Positions 24,927 through 32,933 of a stretch of DNA of 39,063 nt are shown here, one piece after another. Position numbers and translations under genes: made by a program. Each line of letters begins with the position of its first letter. Position 1 is the first letter of the stretch. The stretch covers positions 1-39,063 of the forward strand of contig NZ_JAAVSC010000026.1 in assembly GCF_012641095.1 (NCBI RefSeq), given 5' to 3'. The DNA comes from Lactobacillus sp. HBUAS51381 (GTDB lineage: Bacteria; Bacillota; Bacilli; Lactobacillales; Lactobacillaceae). The notes beneath the pieces were generated by a model, which saw only the letters and a list, made by a program, of their open reading frames with translations, did not search any database and was not told the DNA's origin.

Positions 24927-25265
24927 TTGTCCAACTTAACCAAACTCAAGCATGAATTTACCAAGTCCAGTGATTTTCTAGTGGCCCTGGGCGATCAAAA
25001 ACGGCAAGCCATTATCGTGGCGTTGCTCGATCCTCAAGTGATTCACCGCGGTCTTCAAGTCACTGATCTCGTGGATGTGACTGGACTTTCCCGACCAGCC
25101 GTCTCGCACCACCTTAAAATTTTAAAAAACGTTCAGCTCGTCGATTATCGCCGTGAGGGAACAAAGAATTTCTATTATCTCACGCACCAAACCAAGGCCA
25201 TCGACCAGCTCAAGACCCTTTTAGACCATGTAATGGAGACGATGATATGCAACCAAAACCTTTAA
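24927..25265 (+). CDS. ArsR-family transcriptional regulator
   Basis: A 112-residue winged helix-turn-helix repressor. Residues about 15-85 give the ArsR fold: FLVALGDQKRQAIIVALL, the recognition helix LSRPAVSHHLKILKN, then the wing VDYRREGTKNFYYL. No Cys pair typical of metal sensors (such as ELCVCDL) is present, so it more likely senses a redox or small-molecule signal. TTG at 24927 is favoured because AGGTG lies 6 bases upstream; GTG at 24918 is in frame but lacks a ribosome site. Its end overlaps the DJ-1 gene by 19 bases. Its likely targets are its own operon and the divergent oxidoreductase. Confidence 0.85.
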   Translation: MSNLTKLKHEFTKSSDFLVALGDQKRQAIIVALLDPQVIHRGLQVTDLVDVTGLSRPAVSHHLKILKNVQLVDYRREGTKNFYYLTHQTKAIDQLKTLLDHVMETMICNQNL

Positions 25266-25942
25266 AAAAGATTCTAATTGTTTTAACCAATACGATTCGC
25301 TATGGCCAGACGACAGACCCCACTGGACTATGGCTCGGCGAAGCGACTGAATTTGCGCTGATTGTTCAACGTGCCGGTTACCAAGTGGACTATGTCAGTC
25401 CTCAAGGGGGCTTTGTCCCACTCGATCCACGTAGTTTAAAATACACCGACAAAGAGATTATGTCCGTCTACGAATCCGCCGACTTTCAACGACGTGCCCT
25501 CACCCACTCGTTAAGTCCCCAACAAGTTAAGTCCGCCGACTACGCGGCCATTTACTATGCCGGCGGCCACGGCGTAATGTGGGACTTTCCAAACAACGTC
25601 CCCTTACAGACGATTGCCGCAACGATCTATGCCCACGGCGGCTATGTGACCGCGGTTTGCCACGGCATCGCGGGGTTGTTAAATATTCAGACATCCCCTG
25701 GCCACTATTTAATCGCGAATCACCGGGTGACGGGCTTCACTAAAGCTGAAGAGATCTTGGCAGGCAAACAATCAGTAGTGCCATTCTTCAACCAAGCGGC
25801 TGCCGAAGCTCGGGGCGCAACCTTCCTGAAAAAACGCGCCTACAAAGAATATGCCGTCCAAGACGAGCGTTTGATCACGGGCCAGAACCCCTTCTCAGCC
25901 AAGGCGGTTGCCCAGCAACTCGTTCAAAATTTGCACAAATAA
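25247..25942 (+). CDS. DJ-1/PfpI family protein (Hsp31-like)
   Basis: A 231-residue protein of the type 1 glutamine amidotransferase-like superfamily. It has the nucleophile elbow AVCHGIAGLLN with the conserved Cys followed by His, the GLWLGEATEF segment with the partner Glu, and AIYYAGGHGVMWDFPN. This subgroup (Hsp31, YDR533C-like) includes methylglyoxalase and chaperone activities. GGAG lies 8 bases before the ATG, inside the end of the arsR-like gene, so translation is coupled. Together with the divergent quinone reductase this suggests a response to reactive carbonyls or electrophiles, which is inference. Confidence 0.88.
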   Translation: MQPKPLKKILIVLTNTIRYGQTTDPTGLWLGEATEFALIVQRAGYQVDYVSPQGGFVPLDPRSLKYTDKEIMSVYESADFQRRALTHSLSPQQVKSADYAAIYYAGGHGVMWDFPNNVPLQTIAATIYAHGGYVTAVCHGIAGLLNIQTSPGHYLIANHRVTGFTKAEEILAGKQSVVPFFNQAAAEARGATFLKKRAYKEYAVQDERLITGQNPFSAKAVAQQLVQNLHK

Positions 25943-25974
25943 AAACATCCTCGTCTTTTTCGGCGAGGATGTTT
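25943..25974. terminator. Shared terminator between convergent DJ-1 and EamA genes
   Basis: AAACATCCTCG (25943-25953) pairs with CGAGGATGTTT (25964-25974), with A- and T-rich flanks, so it can act on both strands. Confidence 0.8.
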
Positions 25975-25984
25975 ATTCATTTAC

Positions 25985-27055
25985 TTAATCAGTTGATTCC
26001 GTTGAAGACGACTTCACGTGAGCTTCCGCACGCGCCCGTAGCTTGGCTGCGGCCGTTTGTGGGGTTGCTTCTTGAAAGTCGCTGGCTGGGACGGTTGCGT
26101 CCTGATCGGCCAATTGCGATTCGCGAGACTTGACCCGGTTCCCCATAAAGGTCACGACCGACCCCAACAGGATAATCACAATCCCAATAATCGTATTGGT
26201 CAAGATGCGTTCATGGATCAACAACGCAGCTAAGATTGGCGCCAGACCTGGCTTGATAAAGAACACCAGTGATGCCGTGGAGACGTCGGAGCGTTCCATC
26301 GCTAAGAAGTAGAAGGCGAACCCCCCACCGGTGACACAGACCCCAATAAAGAACAGGAGCCAGAAGTATTCCAGACTGACGTTCTTCAAGATTGGCATCG
26401 CGGCGAATTGGCTGAGCCAGGATACCTGGCGCATCCCACCAGCGATGGCCGGCACGTGACTGACAAGCATCAGTAGCAACAGTTCAAATGACCCGGCAAA
26501 GAATGTAAAGCAGGTCATAATGATCCCGTTGAAATGGTGCCGAACGGACCCCCACCGCGACACAATGCTGTACAAACCAAAGGTCAACGCAGACCCAATG
26601 GCCAGGCTCAGGCCCACGGCATTGGTTAAGTGGGCGGGGTTGACGATGATGACCAAGCCGATAATGGAAATCACCACGGCAATTAAGTTGGCTCGGCCCA
26701 GCCGTTCGTGCAAGATCAGGTAAGAGAAGATCAAGGCGAAGACGGGGTTACAGCTGAATAGAACGGCCACCGTTGAGGCTTCATCAACGGAAATGGCCAA
26801 TTGATACAACGTCATCGAGACGATCACGCACACGAAACCCGTCAGGAAAAACAGGCCCCAGTCGGAACGCGTCAGATGGTGTTGCTGCTTACGCAACGCG
26901 CGTAACGCGATCGGCAACAGAACGACCCCACCGATGAAGAAGCGGATCAGGTTTAACTGGATGGGATTAAACGCCCCACCGGCCGCCTTCAAGGCAATTT
27001 CCATCGAACTAAACATCAAAGTTGAAAATGCGATATACAACAACGTTTTTCTCAA
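25985..27055 (-). CDS. EamA/DMT-family transporter
   Basis: A 356-residue inner membrane protein with ten predicted helices arranged as two EamA repeats (about 1-140 and 155-300), as in drug/metabolite exporters; LSYLILHERLG-like segments close each repeat (here SYLILHERLGRAN and ALLIHERILTN). A hydrophilic, Ala/Glu-rich tail of about 55 residues follows. The start is TTG at 27055; GGGAGG lies 13 bases upstream, rather far, while a TAGG lies 6 bases upstream. It is 38 bases after the AEC transporter gene and probably co-transcribed. The substrate, perhaps an amino acid or metabolite, is unknown. Confidence 0.87.
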   Translation of the reverse strand: MRKTLLYIAFSTLMFSSMEIALKAAGGAFNPIQLNLIRFFIGGVVLLPIALRALRKQQHHLTRSDWGLFFLTGFVCVIVSMTLYQLAISVDEASTVAVLFSCNPVFALIFSYLILHERLGRANLIAVVISIIGLVIIVNPAHLTNAVGLSLAIGSALTFGLYSIVSRWGSVRHHFNGIIMTCFTFFAGSFELLLLMLVSHVPAIAGGMRQVSWLSQFAAMPILKNVSLEYFWLLFFIGVCVTGGGFAFYFLAMERSDVSTASLVFFIKPGLAPILAALLIHERILTNTIIGIVIILLGSVVTFMGNRVKSRESQLADQDATVPASDFQEATPQTAAAKLRARAEAHVKSSSTESTD

Positions 27056-27093
27056 AACGAACCTAGTTCCTCCCTATGTAAAACCTACAGTGT

Positions 27094-28041
27094 CTAGTGA
27101 ATTTGTTGGACGAGGACCATCAAAATCGGAATCACCACTAAACTTAGGAGGGTCGTTTCGGTTACCATGATGGCCGCGTAATCCGTATCCGCATGGTAGA
27201 GTTTGGCCACTACCGGTGCGTTGGTCATAACGGGCATCGCCGCTTGCAAAATAAAAACTTGTTTCATTAGTATGGGCATGCCCGTGGGAATGACCAGACA
27301 GGCCATCAATGTGGGCGCCACCAGAAATCGTCCGAAGAGAATCCCCAGACTATCCCGATTCAGGCGGATGTTTTGTACCCCGGCCCCCGCAATCGCGGTC
27401 CCAATAAAGATCATCGACAACGGTACGGTCAACCCACCCACGTAGCTAAAGTCCTTCATGATCCAGGCGGGCAACTGAATGTCTAGCAACACCAGTGCCA
27501 CCCCCAGCATGAAGCCCAACAATGGTGGCGAAAAGATCTTCTTCAAGGTCGTGACCAGATTGAAGGTCGCCGTGCCCTGACCATCGCGTTGAATCAAGTA
27601 CGCCCCCAACGTCCAGAAGAACGTCGTGTTGGCCATGTAATAGACCAACACAAAGGGCATACTCTTGGGTCCAAATAGGGCCTCGTTGACGGGCAAGCCT
27701 ACAAAGACGGTGTTGGAGTTCGCAAACATCGCTTCAAACAGGCCCCGACGTTCCGGATGCACTTTAAACCCGTGAAAGGCAATCACGGACAGGCCAAACA
27801 TGATCAGCATGGAAACGACCGGAAACCGAAGATCCGGCAGCGTTGACTTCAACGTCTGCGCTGAGAACTGGGTCGTAATCGTACTAATCATATAAGCCGG
27901 TAAAGCAATCTGGGTCACCAGCCGGGCAATTAGCCGCCGAGACTGTTCATCGAACCACCCGCGGCGGGAAAGAATATAACCTAAACCAATCATCACCAGA
28001 ATGATGAGCACCCCGGAGACACTGCGAACAAAAACGGCCAT
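27094..28041 (-). CDS. AEC-family transporter
   Basis: A 315-residue membrane protein of the auxin efflux carrier family, which in lactic acid bacteria includes malate and amino-acid transporters. About ten helices are seen in two halves of five; MFANSNTVFVGLPVNEALFG and QAAMPVMTNAPVVAKLY hold the Asn- and Pro-containing crossover segments typical of the family. The ATG at 28041 is chosen for its GGGAGGG site 7 bases upstream. It diverges from the LCP gene and is followed closely by the EamA transporter. Substrate unknown. Confidence 0.88.
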   Translation of the reverse strand: MAVFVRSVSGVLIILVMIGLGYILSRRGWFDEQSRRLIARLVTQIALPAYMISTITTQFSAQTLKSTLPDLRFPVVSMLIMFGLSVIAFHGFKVHPERRGLFEAMFANSNTVFVGLPVNEALFGPKSMPFVLVYYMANTTFFWTLGAYLIQRDGQGTATFNLVTTLKKIFSPPLLGFMLGVALVLLDIQLPAWIMKDFSYVGGLTVPLSMIFIGTAIAGAGVQNIRLNRDSLGILFGRFLVAPTLMACLVIPTGMPILMKQVFILQAAMPVMTNAPVVAKLYHADTDYAAIMVTETTLLSLVVIPILMVLVQQIH

Positions 28042-28098
28042 GAGACACCCTCCCGCCAATCATCATAAAAAATTAACGATTCTTAACTAACTTGGCCC

Positions 28099-28132
28099 AT
28101 TATAGCACGCGTCTGGTTTTCACCGATTCGGT
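28099..28132 (-). promoter_or_regulatory. Promoter of AEC-EamA transporters with palindrome
   Basis: Minus-strand TATAAT (28104-28099) preceded by TGC is a perfect extended -10. The -35 position is occupied by the 11-base palindrome ACCGATTCGGT. Confidence 0.6.
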
Positions 28133-28245
28133 AACCGGTTCCAAACGCCCATGTGCCACGTTTCAGACCACCTTGACAAGCTTTTGAAAATCATTTTTAC
28201 CTTCCAGATTATACCAAATATCACCCTATCCCACCCGACCAAGCG

Positions 28246-28274
28246 TTTACGAATGGCCAATTTTGTGGTCTAAT
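28246..28274 (+). promoter_or_regulatory. Promoter of the LCP gene
   Basis: TTTACG (28246-28251), 17-base spacer, TCTAAT (28269-28274). Confidence 0.55.
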
Positions 28275-28408
28275 AAATTAATTGAGTCCGCAAACCAGAT
28301 TTCCAGGGGAACACTTAAGATTTGGTTGCGCTGGTCAACGCCGTGCTTGACGATGATAACCGTCAGCCGCGTCTAGACAAAGATTTTAATGAGGATGAGG
28401 AAATAACT

Positions 28409-29557
28409 ATGCCAAACGATAATGGAAGTAGACGCCAACGGTCACCCGAAGACTTCGAACAAGTCTATGACCGCCGGGCCGATCGAAATTCACACTTTAA
28501 GACGCCGTCAGTACACCCCCACCGTCCCGTCATGTGGACGGTCGTCATTGTCCTACTGGTCCTGTTGACCGGGGGCTTGGCGTATGGTTACCAAGCCTGG
28601 AACTCCGCCAAGAAGACCTTCAGTCAAACCTACGAATCATCAAAGGCGGCCAAGAGTCGTAACGTCTCTGCCGTCTTGAAGAAAAACAAGCCCTTCTCAA
28701 TTCTATTGATGGGGACCGACACCGGGGCGCTGGGACGCTCCGATGTGGGTCGGACGGATACCATGATGGTCGCTACGATTAATCCCACGAAGGAGACCGC
28801 TTATTTGACCAGTATTCCCCGGGACACTCGGGTCACGGTCGGATCTGGCGTCAACGCCTCCGTCCAGAAGATCAACGCGGCCTATACGATTGGCGGCCCC
28901 AAGACGGCCGTTAAGACCGTGGAAAACCTCCTGGACATCCCCATTGACTTCTATGCCATCGTCAACATGGGTGGCCTAGAGAAGATGGTCGATGCCGTTA
29001 ACGGAGTCGACGTCACACCGACGTTAACCTTCCATTACGGCGCCGCCAACGTCACTAAGGGCAAAAAGGTGCATTTGGATGGGAAGCAGGCCCTCGCCTA
29101 CTCCCGGATGCGGCACGAAGATCCCTTGGGTGACTACGGTCGCCAGAAGCGGCAACGGCAAGTCCTACAAAAGCTGGTCGTTAAGGCGGCCGGGCTAACG
29201 TCACTGACCCGTTACCAACAGATTCTGACCTCCCTAAACGGCAACCTGAAGACCGATTTAACCTTTGACGATCTCATGCAGATTCGGGCCAAATACGGCG
29301 ATGCTTCTCACCACATCAAGTCCGAGACGTTGCAGGGACAGGATGCCATGATCGATGGGCTCTCCTATCAGGTTCCAACCAACGAGGAGTTAAAGAAGGT
29401 TTCCAATCACATCCGTAAGACGCTGGAACTGGCCAACACGAAGAACTTCACTTCCGATGCCGACACGACGGCCTACGGGACCGACACCAGCTACGACACG
29501 ACCGCGGCCAATTCCGGCTACGGAACGTCTACGGGGAACGGCAACTACGGCTACTAA
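28409..29557 (+). CDS. LytR-CpsA-Psr (LCP) family cell wall protein
   Basis: LCP proteins transfer undecaprenyl-linked teichoic acid or polysaccharide onto peptidoglycan. The 382-residue product has a cytoplasmic Arg-rich N-terminus, one membrane helix (about 44-64), then the LCP domain: FSILLMGTDTG, GRTDTMMVATINP, TSIPRDTRV with the pyrophosphate-binding Arg/Asp residues, and ALAYSRMRHEDPLGDYGRQKRQ. The last 35 residues are a Thr/Gly/Tyr-rich low-complexity tail. The ATG at 28409 has GATGAGG 8 bases upstream. It is a single gene with a terminator. Which polymer it attaches is not visible. Confidence 0.9.
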   Translation: MPNDNGSRRQRSPEDFEQVYDRRADRNSHFKTPSVHPHRPVMWTVVIVLLVLLTGGLAYGYQAWNSAKKTFSQTYESSKAAKSRNVSAVLKKNKPFSILLMGTDTGALGRSDVGRTDTMMVATINPTKETAYLTSIPRDTRVTVGSGVNASVQKINAAYTIGGPKTAVKTVENLLDIPIDFYAIVNMGGLEKMVDAVNGVDVTPTLTFHYGAANVTKGKKVHLDGKQALAYSRMRHEDPLGDYGRQKRQRQVLQKLVVKAAGLTSLTRYQQILTSLNGNLKTDLTFDDLMQIRAKYGDASHHIKSETLQGQDAMIDGLSYQVPTNEELKKVSNHIRKTLELANTKNFTSDADTTAYGTDTSYDTTAANSGYGTSTGNGNYGY

Positions 29558-29572
29558 ACTTAACGCTTAACC

Positions 29573-29611
29573 AATACCATCACGCCTGACTGGGCGCGAT
29601 GGTATTTTTTT
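29573..29611 (+). terminator. Terminator after the LCP gene
   Basis: ATACCATCACGCC pairs with GGCGCGATGGTAT apart from one A/C mismatch; seven T follow. Confidence 0.9.
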
Positions 29612-29721
29612 GCACAACTGATTGCTTCCATGACGGCTAATAATTTCGAGTCTTCGACCTTCATCGGAGATTGCCGTGTCCCCTCCTAACCGTCTAGTCA
29701 CCTATTTTTTTAAATTTCCCC

Positions 29722-29750
29722 TTGCCAAGTTTCAATCACTTCTGTAATAT
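29722..29750 (+). promoter_or_regulatory. Promoter of the zinc-type binding lipoprotein
   Basis: TTGCCA (29722-29727), 17-base spacer, TAATAT (29745-29750). Predicted start of transcription falls near 29757, inside the Zur-like box. Confidence 0.6.
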
Positions 29751-29752
29751 CT

Positions 29753-29773
29753 AAACAGTAATAATTACTATTT
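29753..29773 (+). promoter_or_regulatory. Zur-like (Fur family) operator
   Basis: The core GTAAT-A-ATTAC is a perfect 11-base palindrome, and the outer bases keep the A/T pattern of the Bacillus Zur box (TCGTAAT-N-ATTACGA; here CAGTAAT-A-ATTACTA). It covers the transcription start, a position that would repress in zinc sufficiency. Another Fur-family protein is the alternative. Confidence 0.7.
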
Positions 29774-29797
29774 AGGTTTAGAGGAGAGAATTGATCA

Positions 29798-30709
29798 ATG
29801 TCTGTTTTACGAAAATTAAGCCTTGGCGTCGTCGCCATCAGCCTGCTCGTCCTGGGAACCGCCTGTGGTAAGTCCCCTGCAACCGCAACAACCAGCCCGA
29901 CTAAACCCATCCACGTGGTCGCCAGCTTAGACTTTTACGGTGAGGTAGCGCGGGCCGTCTTGGGCGATCACGGCACGGTAACCACGCTCATCAAGAGTCC
30001 TAGCGTTGACCCGCATGATTTTGAACCGACCCCGCAGGACGCCGCAGCCGTGTCCCACGCCAACTTTGCGCTCAGCAACGGTCTGGGTTACGACCACTGG
30101 CTACCCAAGCTGGTCAAGAGCAACGGTAACCGCCAGATTCAGCAGATTCGTGTCGGTGAGGACGTGTTGGGAAAGCAACCGGGGGCCAACGAACACGTCT
30201 GGTACGATCCGGAAACGATGGCGCAAACGGCGACCTACCTGGCCCATCAATTTGGTAAAAAGGCGCCGCGCTATAGAGCCGTCTATCAGCGCAACGCGGC
30301 CGCCTACATTCGTCAGCTAGCGCCCCTTCAACAACAGCTCAAGTCCCTCAAGCAGCGGAGCCACAATCAACGGGTGGACGTGAGCGAACCGGTCTTCGAC
30401 TACGCCCTCACGGCATTGGGCTATCGCCGCAACAATTCGGCATTTGCGCTGGCGATTGAAAACGGCACCGATCCAGCCCCCCAAGCGATTAAACAGATGC
30501 GTCGCGACATCACGGACCAGCGCATTGCCTTTCTGGTCAACAACCGCCAGGCCAGCAATCGCACCGTCAAGGCCATGGTTCAACTGGCCCATCAACATCA
30601 GGTTCCCGTGATGACCGTTACCGAAACGCTACCTAAGGGCAAGACCTATCGTACCTGGATGCAGAGCCAATACCGCCAACTGGCCGCTATTCAGCGGACC
30701 ACTGAGTAA
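29798..30709 (+). CDS. Metal ABC transporter substrate-binding lipoprotein, probably zinc
   Basis: The 303-residue product starts with a lipoprotein signal ending LGTACGK (lipidated Cys at about 23) and is a cluster A-I (ZnuA/TroA-like) binding protein: HVVASLDFYGEVARAV, the ligand His in DPHDFEPTP, a second His in EHVWYDPETM, and Glu in SEPVFDY. The last ligand region reads TVTETLPKG, with Glu where many members have Asp. There is no long His-rich loop. No ATPase or permease gene is nearby, so it must share a transporter encoded elsewhere. The Zur-like operator supports zinc over manganese. Confidence 0.88.
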   Translation: MSVLRKLSLGVVAISLLVLGTACGKSPATATTSPTKPIHVVASLDFYGEVARAVLGDHGTVTTLIKSPSVDPHDFEPTPQDAAAVSHANFALSNGLGYDHWLPKLVKSNGNRQIQQIRVGEDVLGKQPGANEHVWYDPETMAQTATYLAHQFGKKAPRYRAVYQRNAAAYIRQLAPLQQQLKSLKQRSHNQRVDVSEPVFDYALTALGYRRNNSAFALAIENGTDPAPQAIKQMRRDITDQRIAFLVNNRQASNRTVKAMVQLAHQHQVPVMTVTETLPKGKTYRTWMQSQYRQLAAIQRTTE

Positions 30710-30844
30710 GTCGCGCTCGCCGATTACCTTCATTCAGCCTAGCCACCGCGTTCACCAAGCCGTGTGCCGTTGCGGCCCCGGCAGAAAATCGAGGCCTCGT
30801 GACCAAAAAATAAAATACGTAGCGACACTAAACCATATATGGCG

Positions 30845-30872
30845 TTGTGCTTTCAGTGAAAAGGACTAGAAT
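30845..30872 (+). promoter_or_regulatory. Promoter of the EAL gene
   Basis: TTGTGC (30845-30850), 16-base spacer, TAGAAT (30867-30872). The palindrome CCATATATGG (30832-30841) lies just upstream of the -35. Confidence 0.6.
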
Positions 30873-30913
30873 GGGGGTAGCTATCAAATCGAGAACTAAA
30901 GGAGTCGACCCAA

Positions 30914-31561
30914 ATGTATCGTTTTTTTGTCCAACCACAGATTAATCAAAATGATCATAAAATATTTGGCTACGAAGTCCTCCTGCGCAAGCAGAAAGAC
31001 CAGTCGTGGGTGTTACCCCAGCACTTTACGGACATTTCTGTCGAAGAACAGACCGCCCTACTGGAACAGACCGTTGCGGCCCTAGACACGACGACAAATA
31101 AACTCGTCCTAGCCTTTAACCTGAATAATCAACAGCTACGTGATCCCTTCACGCTCGGCAACATCATTACATTGAAGAAGCGGATTAACCCCGCAGCCCT
31201 GACCATCGAACTGACTGAGGCCCCGACCTTACCGGAGGTTCAGTTGTTCAGCTTGGCTTTTCATCAGTACGGGATCAAGCTGGTATTAGATGATGTCGGC
31301 ACGGGCTCGAACATCTACGATAACATTCACCATCTGTTGCCGTACGTCGACGAGATTAAATTCGCCATGCAAAACCTCCGGATGGAAAATCGGGAGGCTG
31401 ATATTCCTGATGCCCTTGCCTTTTGGTCTAAAATTGCGAAGCATTACCGCTTACAACTGGTCCTTGAAGGGGTTGAGAATTCCGAAGATCAACAACTCGC
31501 CAAAAAATTCGGTATTACACTGCATCAAGGCTACCTCTATGGAAAGCCCAGTCTAGTTTAA
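30914..31561 (+). CDS. EAL-domain protein, probable c-di-GMP phosphodiesterase
   Basis: A 215-residue protein consisting of a single EAL domain without sensor or membrane part. Such enzymes cut cyclic di-GMP to pGpG. The signature reads EVL at 21-23 with Arg25. The metal and catalytic positions look intact: Glu21, Asn in FNLNNQQL (about 69-72), Glu99/102 in IELTE, Asp126-Asp127 in LDDVGTGS, Lys149 in DEIKF, Glu185 and Glu188 in LEGVEN, and Gln205 in HQGYLYGKP. AAAGGAG precedes the ATG. It has its own promoter and terminator but sits directly before two cyclase genes. Activity is inferred from the residues. Confidence 0.9.
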   Translation: MYRFFVQPQINQNDHKIFGYEVLLRKQKDQSWVLPQHFTDISVEEQTALLEQTVAALDTTTNKLVLAFNLNNQQLRDPFTLGNIITLKKRINPAALTIELTEAPTLPEVQLFSLAFHQYGIKLVLDDVGTGSNIYDNIHHLLPYVDEIKFAMQNLRMENREADIPDALAFWSKIAKHYRLQLVLEGVENSEDQQLAKKFGITLHQGYLYGKPSLV

Positions 31562-31565
31562 GATG

Positions 31566-31610
31566 AGGAGTTGGTCCCAACGGTTTTGGCGGGTCAACTC
31601 CTTGTTTTTC
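31566..31610 (+). terminator. Terminator after the EAL gene
   Basis: AGGAGTTG (31566-31573) pairs with CAACTCCT (31595-31602), with GTTTTT behind it. Confidence 0.75.
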
Positions 31611-31671
31611 ACTAAATTTTCACCCCATTACAGTGATTCGTTAAGTTTTTAGGGTTAATATATGAGTATGG

Positions 31672-31677
31672 TATATT
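31672..31677 (+). promoter_or_regulatory. Extended -10 promoter of the first cyclase gene
   Basis: TATATT preceded by TGG; a weak TTAGGG lies 17 bases upstream. Confidence 0.45.
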
Positions 31678-31710
31678 TCAAGCACGCAGACTAAAGAACG
31701 GATGGCAATC

Positions 31711-32841
31711 ATGACCTGGTCACAATGGTTCGTAGCGCCTGCCCTAACCAGTATTTTCTTTCTATTGGGGGTTCTGACGCTCTATTGGTTTATGACCAAT
31801 AAAATAATTCAATATCTGGGCAGTCGCGGTAAGCACGTTAACGTGCCCAAAGTGCGGACCACGATCGGACTGATCTACATGCTTCTCCTCCTGATCGTGA
31901 CCCAAGCAGCGGTCAACGGTACGAGTAATAGTTGGGTCTTCACCAACTTCGAGATCTTCGCCATTGCCTTTGTGAGTTACTTCTTAATGCTGGAGATTCG
32001 GCTGTGGCAACTCCTGTTGGCGACCATTCTCTTCATGCTAGTTAACGGGACGTTGTTCGCGTGGCTACCGTGGGCGTTCGTCGTGGTCTACATTGGCTTT
32101 TACTTTACACTAAAGGCCATTAAGACCCACCGTCACAGTCCTTGGCGTGATTTTGGCGACTACGCCTCGACCACCCTACTATTTTCTACACTGTTGTGGG
32201 GCATCACGAAGGTACGTTTTGACCTGCCCCTGACCACGACCGGCTGGGAAATTCTCTTCAGTTTTCTTCTCCTGACGATCATGTACTTCTACGTAGACTC
32301 CTTGTTCGCCAGTGCCTCAACCTTGGAGAAACTGACGTACACGACCAATTTCGATGAACTCACCCATGTGCGGAATTACTTTGCTTTTAAAAACGACTTT
32401 AACTGTACCTTCTCGAGCGCACAGGCCGAGCACCAACCGCTGACGCTGATGCTCTTCGACATTGATCACTTCAAACACGTCAACGATACCTACGGGCACT
32501 TGGCGGGTGATTACGTCCTGAGCACGGTCGCCCAGCTCATCACCGAACAGTTGGCGGCCATTGACCCCGACCTGCGCCTTTACCGGACCGGGGGCGAAGA
32601 ATTTACGATTATCTTCAACCACTACACCACGGATCAGGCGCGAACCCACGTTAACGCAATCGCTCAAGCCGTTAAATCCGGTAAATTTCGCCACGGCGGG
32701 AAGCCGATTGCCATTAGTATTTCCGTCGGTGTAACGCAGCTACAGACGGGCGATGAGGATCAACTAGACGTTTATCGCCGGGCGGATCAAAATCTGTATT
32801 TCTCAAAACGTAACGGTCGTGATCGTGTCACGATTGTGTAA
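31711..32841 (+). CDS. Membrane diguanylate cyclase (GGDEF), first copy
   Basis: The 376-residue protein makes cyclic di-GMP from two GTP, by family. Residues 1-205 contain about six membrane helices and form the likely sensor; 215-376 are the GGDEF domain: FDELTHVRNYFAFK, LFDIDHFKHVNDTYGHLAGD with the metal-binding Asp and GTP-binding Asn/Asp, and the active-site loop RTGGEEF (about 290-296). The RxxD product-inhibition site expected 5 residues before that loop is absent. ATG at 31711 is preferred over 31702 because it aligns with the start of the second copy and GGATGG lies just upstream. It lies 92 bases before its paralogue. Confidence 0.92.
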   Translation: MTWSQWFVAPALTSIFFLLGVLTLYWFMTNKIIQYLGSRGKHVNVPKVRTTIGLIYMLLLLIVTQAAVNGTSNSWVFTNFEIFAIAFVSYFLMLEIRLWQLLLATILFMLVNGTLFAWLPWAFVVVYIGFYFTLKAIKTHRHSPWRDFGDYASTTLLFSTLLWGITKVRFDLPLTTTGWEILFSFLLLTIMYFYVDSLFASASTLEKLTYTTNFDELTHVRNYFAFKNDFNCTFSSAQAEHQPLTLMLFDIDHFKHVNDTYGHLAGDYVLSTVAQLITEQLAAIDPDLRLYRTGGEEFTIIFNHYTTDQARTHVNAIAQAVKSGKFRHGGKPIAISISVGVTQLQTGDEDQLDVYRRADQNLYFSKRNGRDRVTIV

Positions 32842-32933
32842 AAAACCAACGGGCGACTCACGAGTCCCCTCCCTTCCTCCTGAGCACCTGTGCCCAGTTT
32901 TAGGAAAAATCTAAACGAAATGGATGACGGTGT

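Larger units (their letters stand above)
28042..28408. other. Divergent intergenic region AEC transporter / LCP protein
   Basis: Holds two promoters: leftward at 28099-28127 and rightward at 28246-28274. A palindrome ACCGATTCGGT (28122-28132) followed by AACCGGTT (28133-28140) covers the -35 position of the leftward one. About 130 bases of leader precede the LCP start; a GTG at 28322 is in frame but has no ribosome site. Confidence 0.55.

Noticed and set aside
28322-28408. N-terminal extension of the LCP gene from a GTG at 28322
   Set aside because: No ribosome site precedes it, while the ATG at 28409 has one and gives a normal LCP N-terminus.
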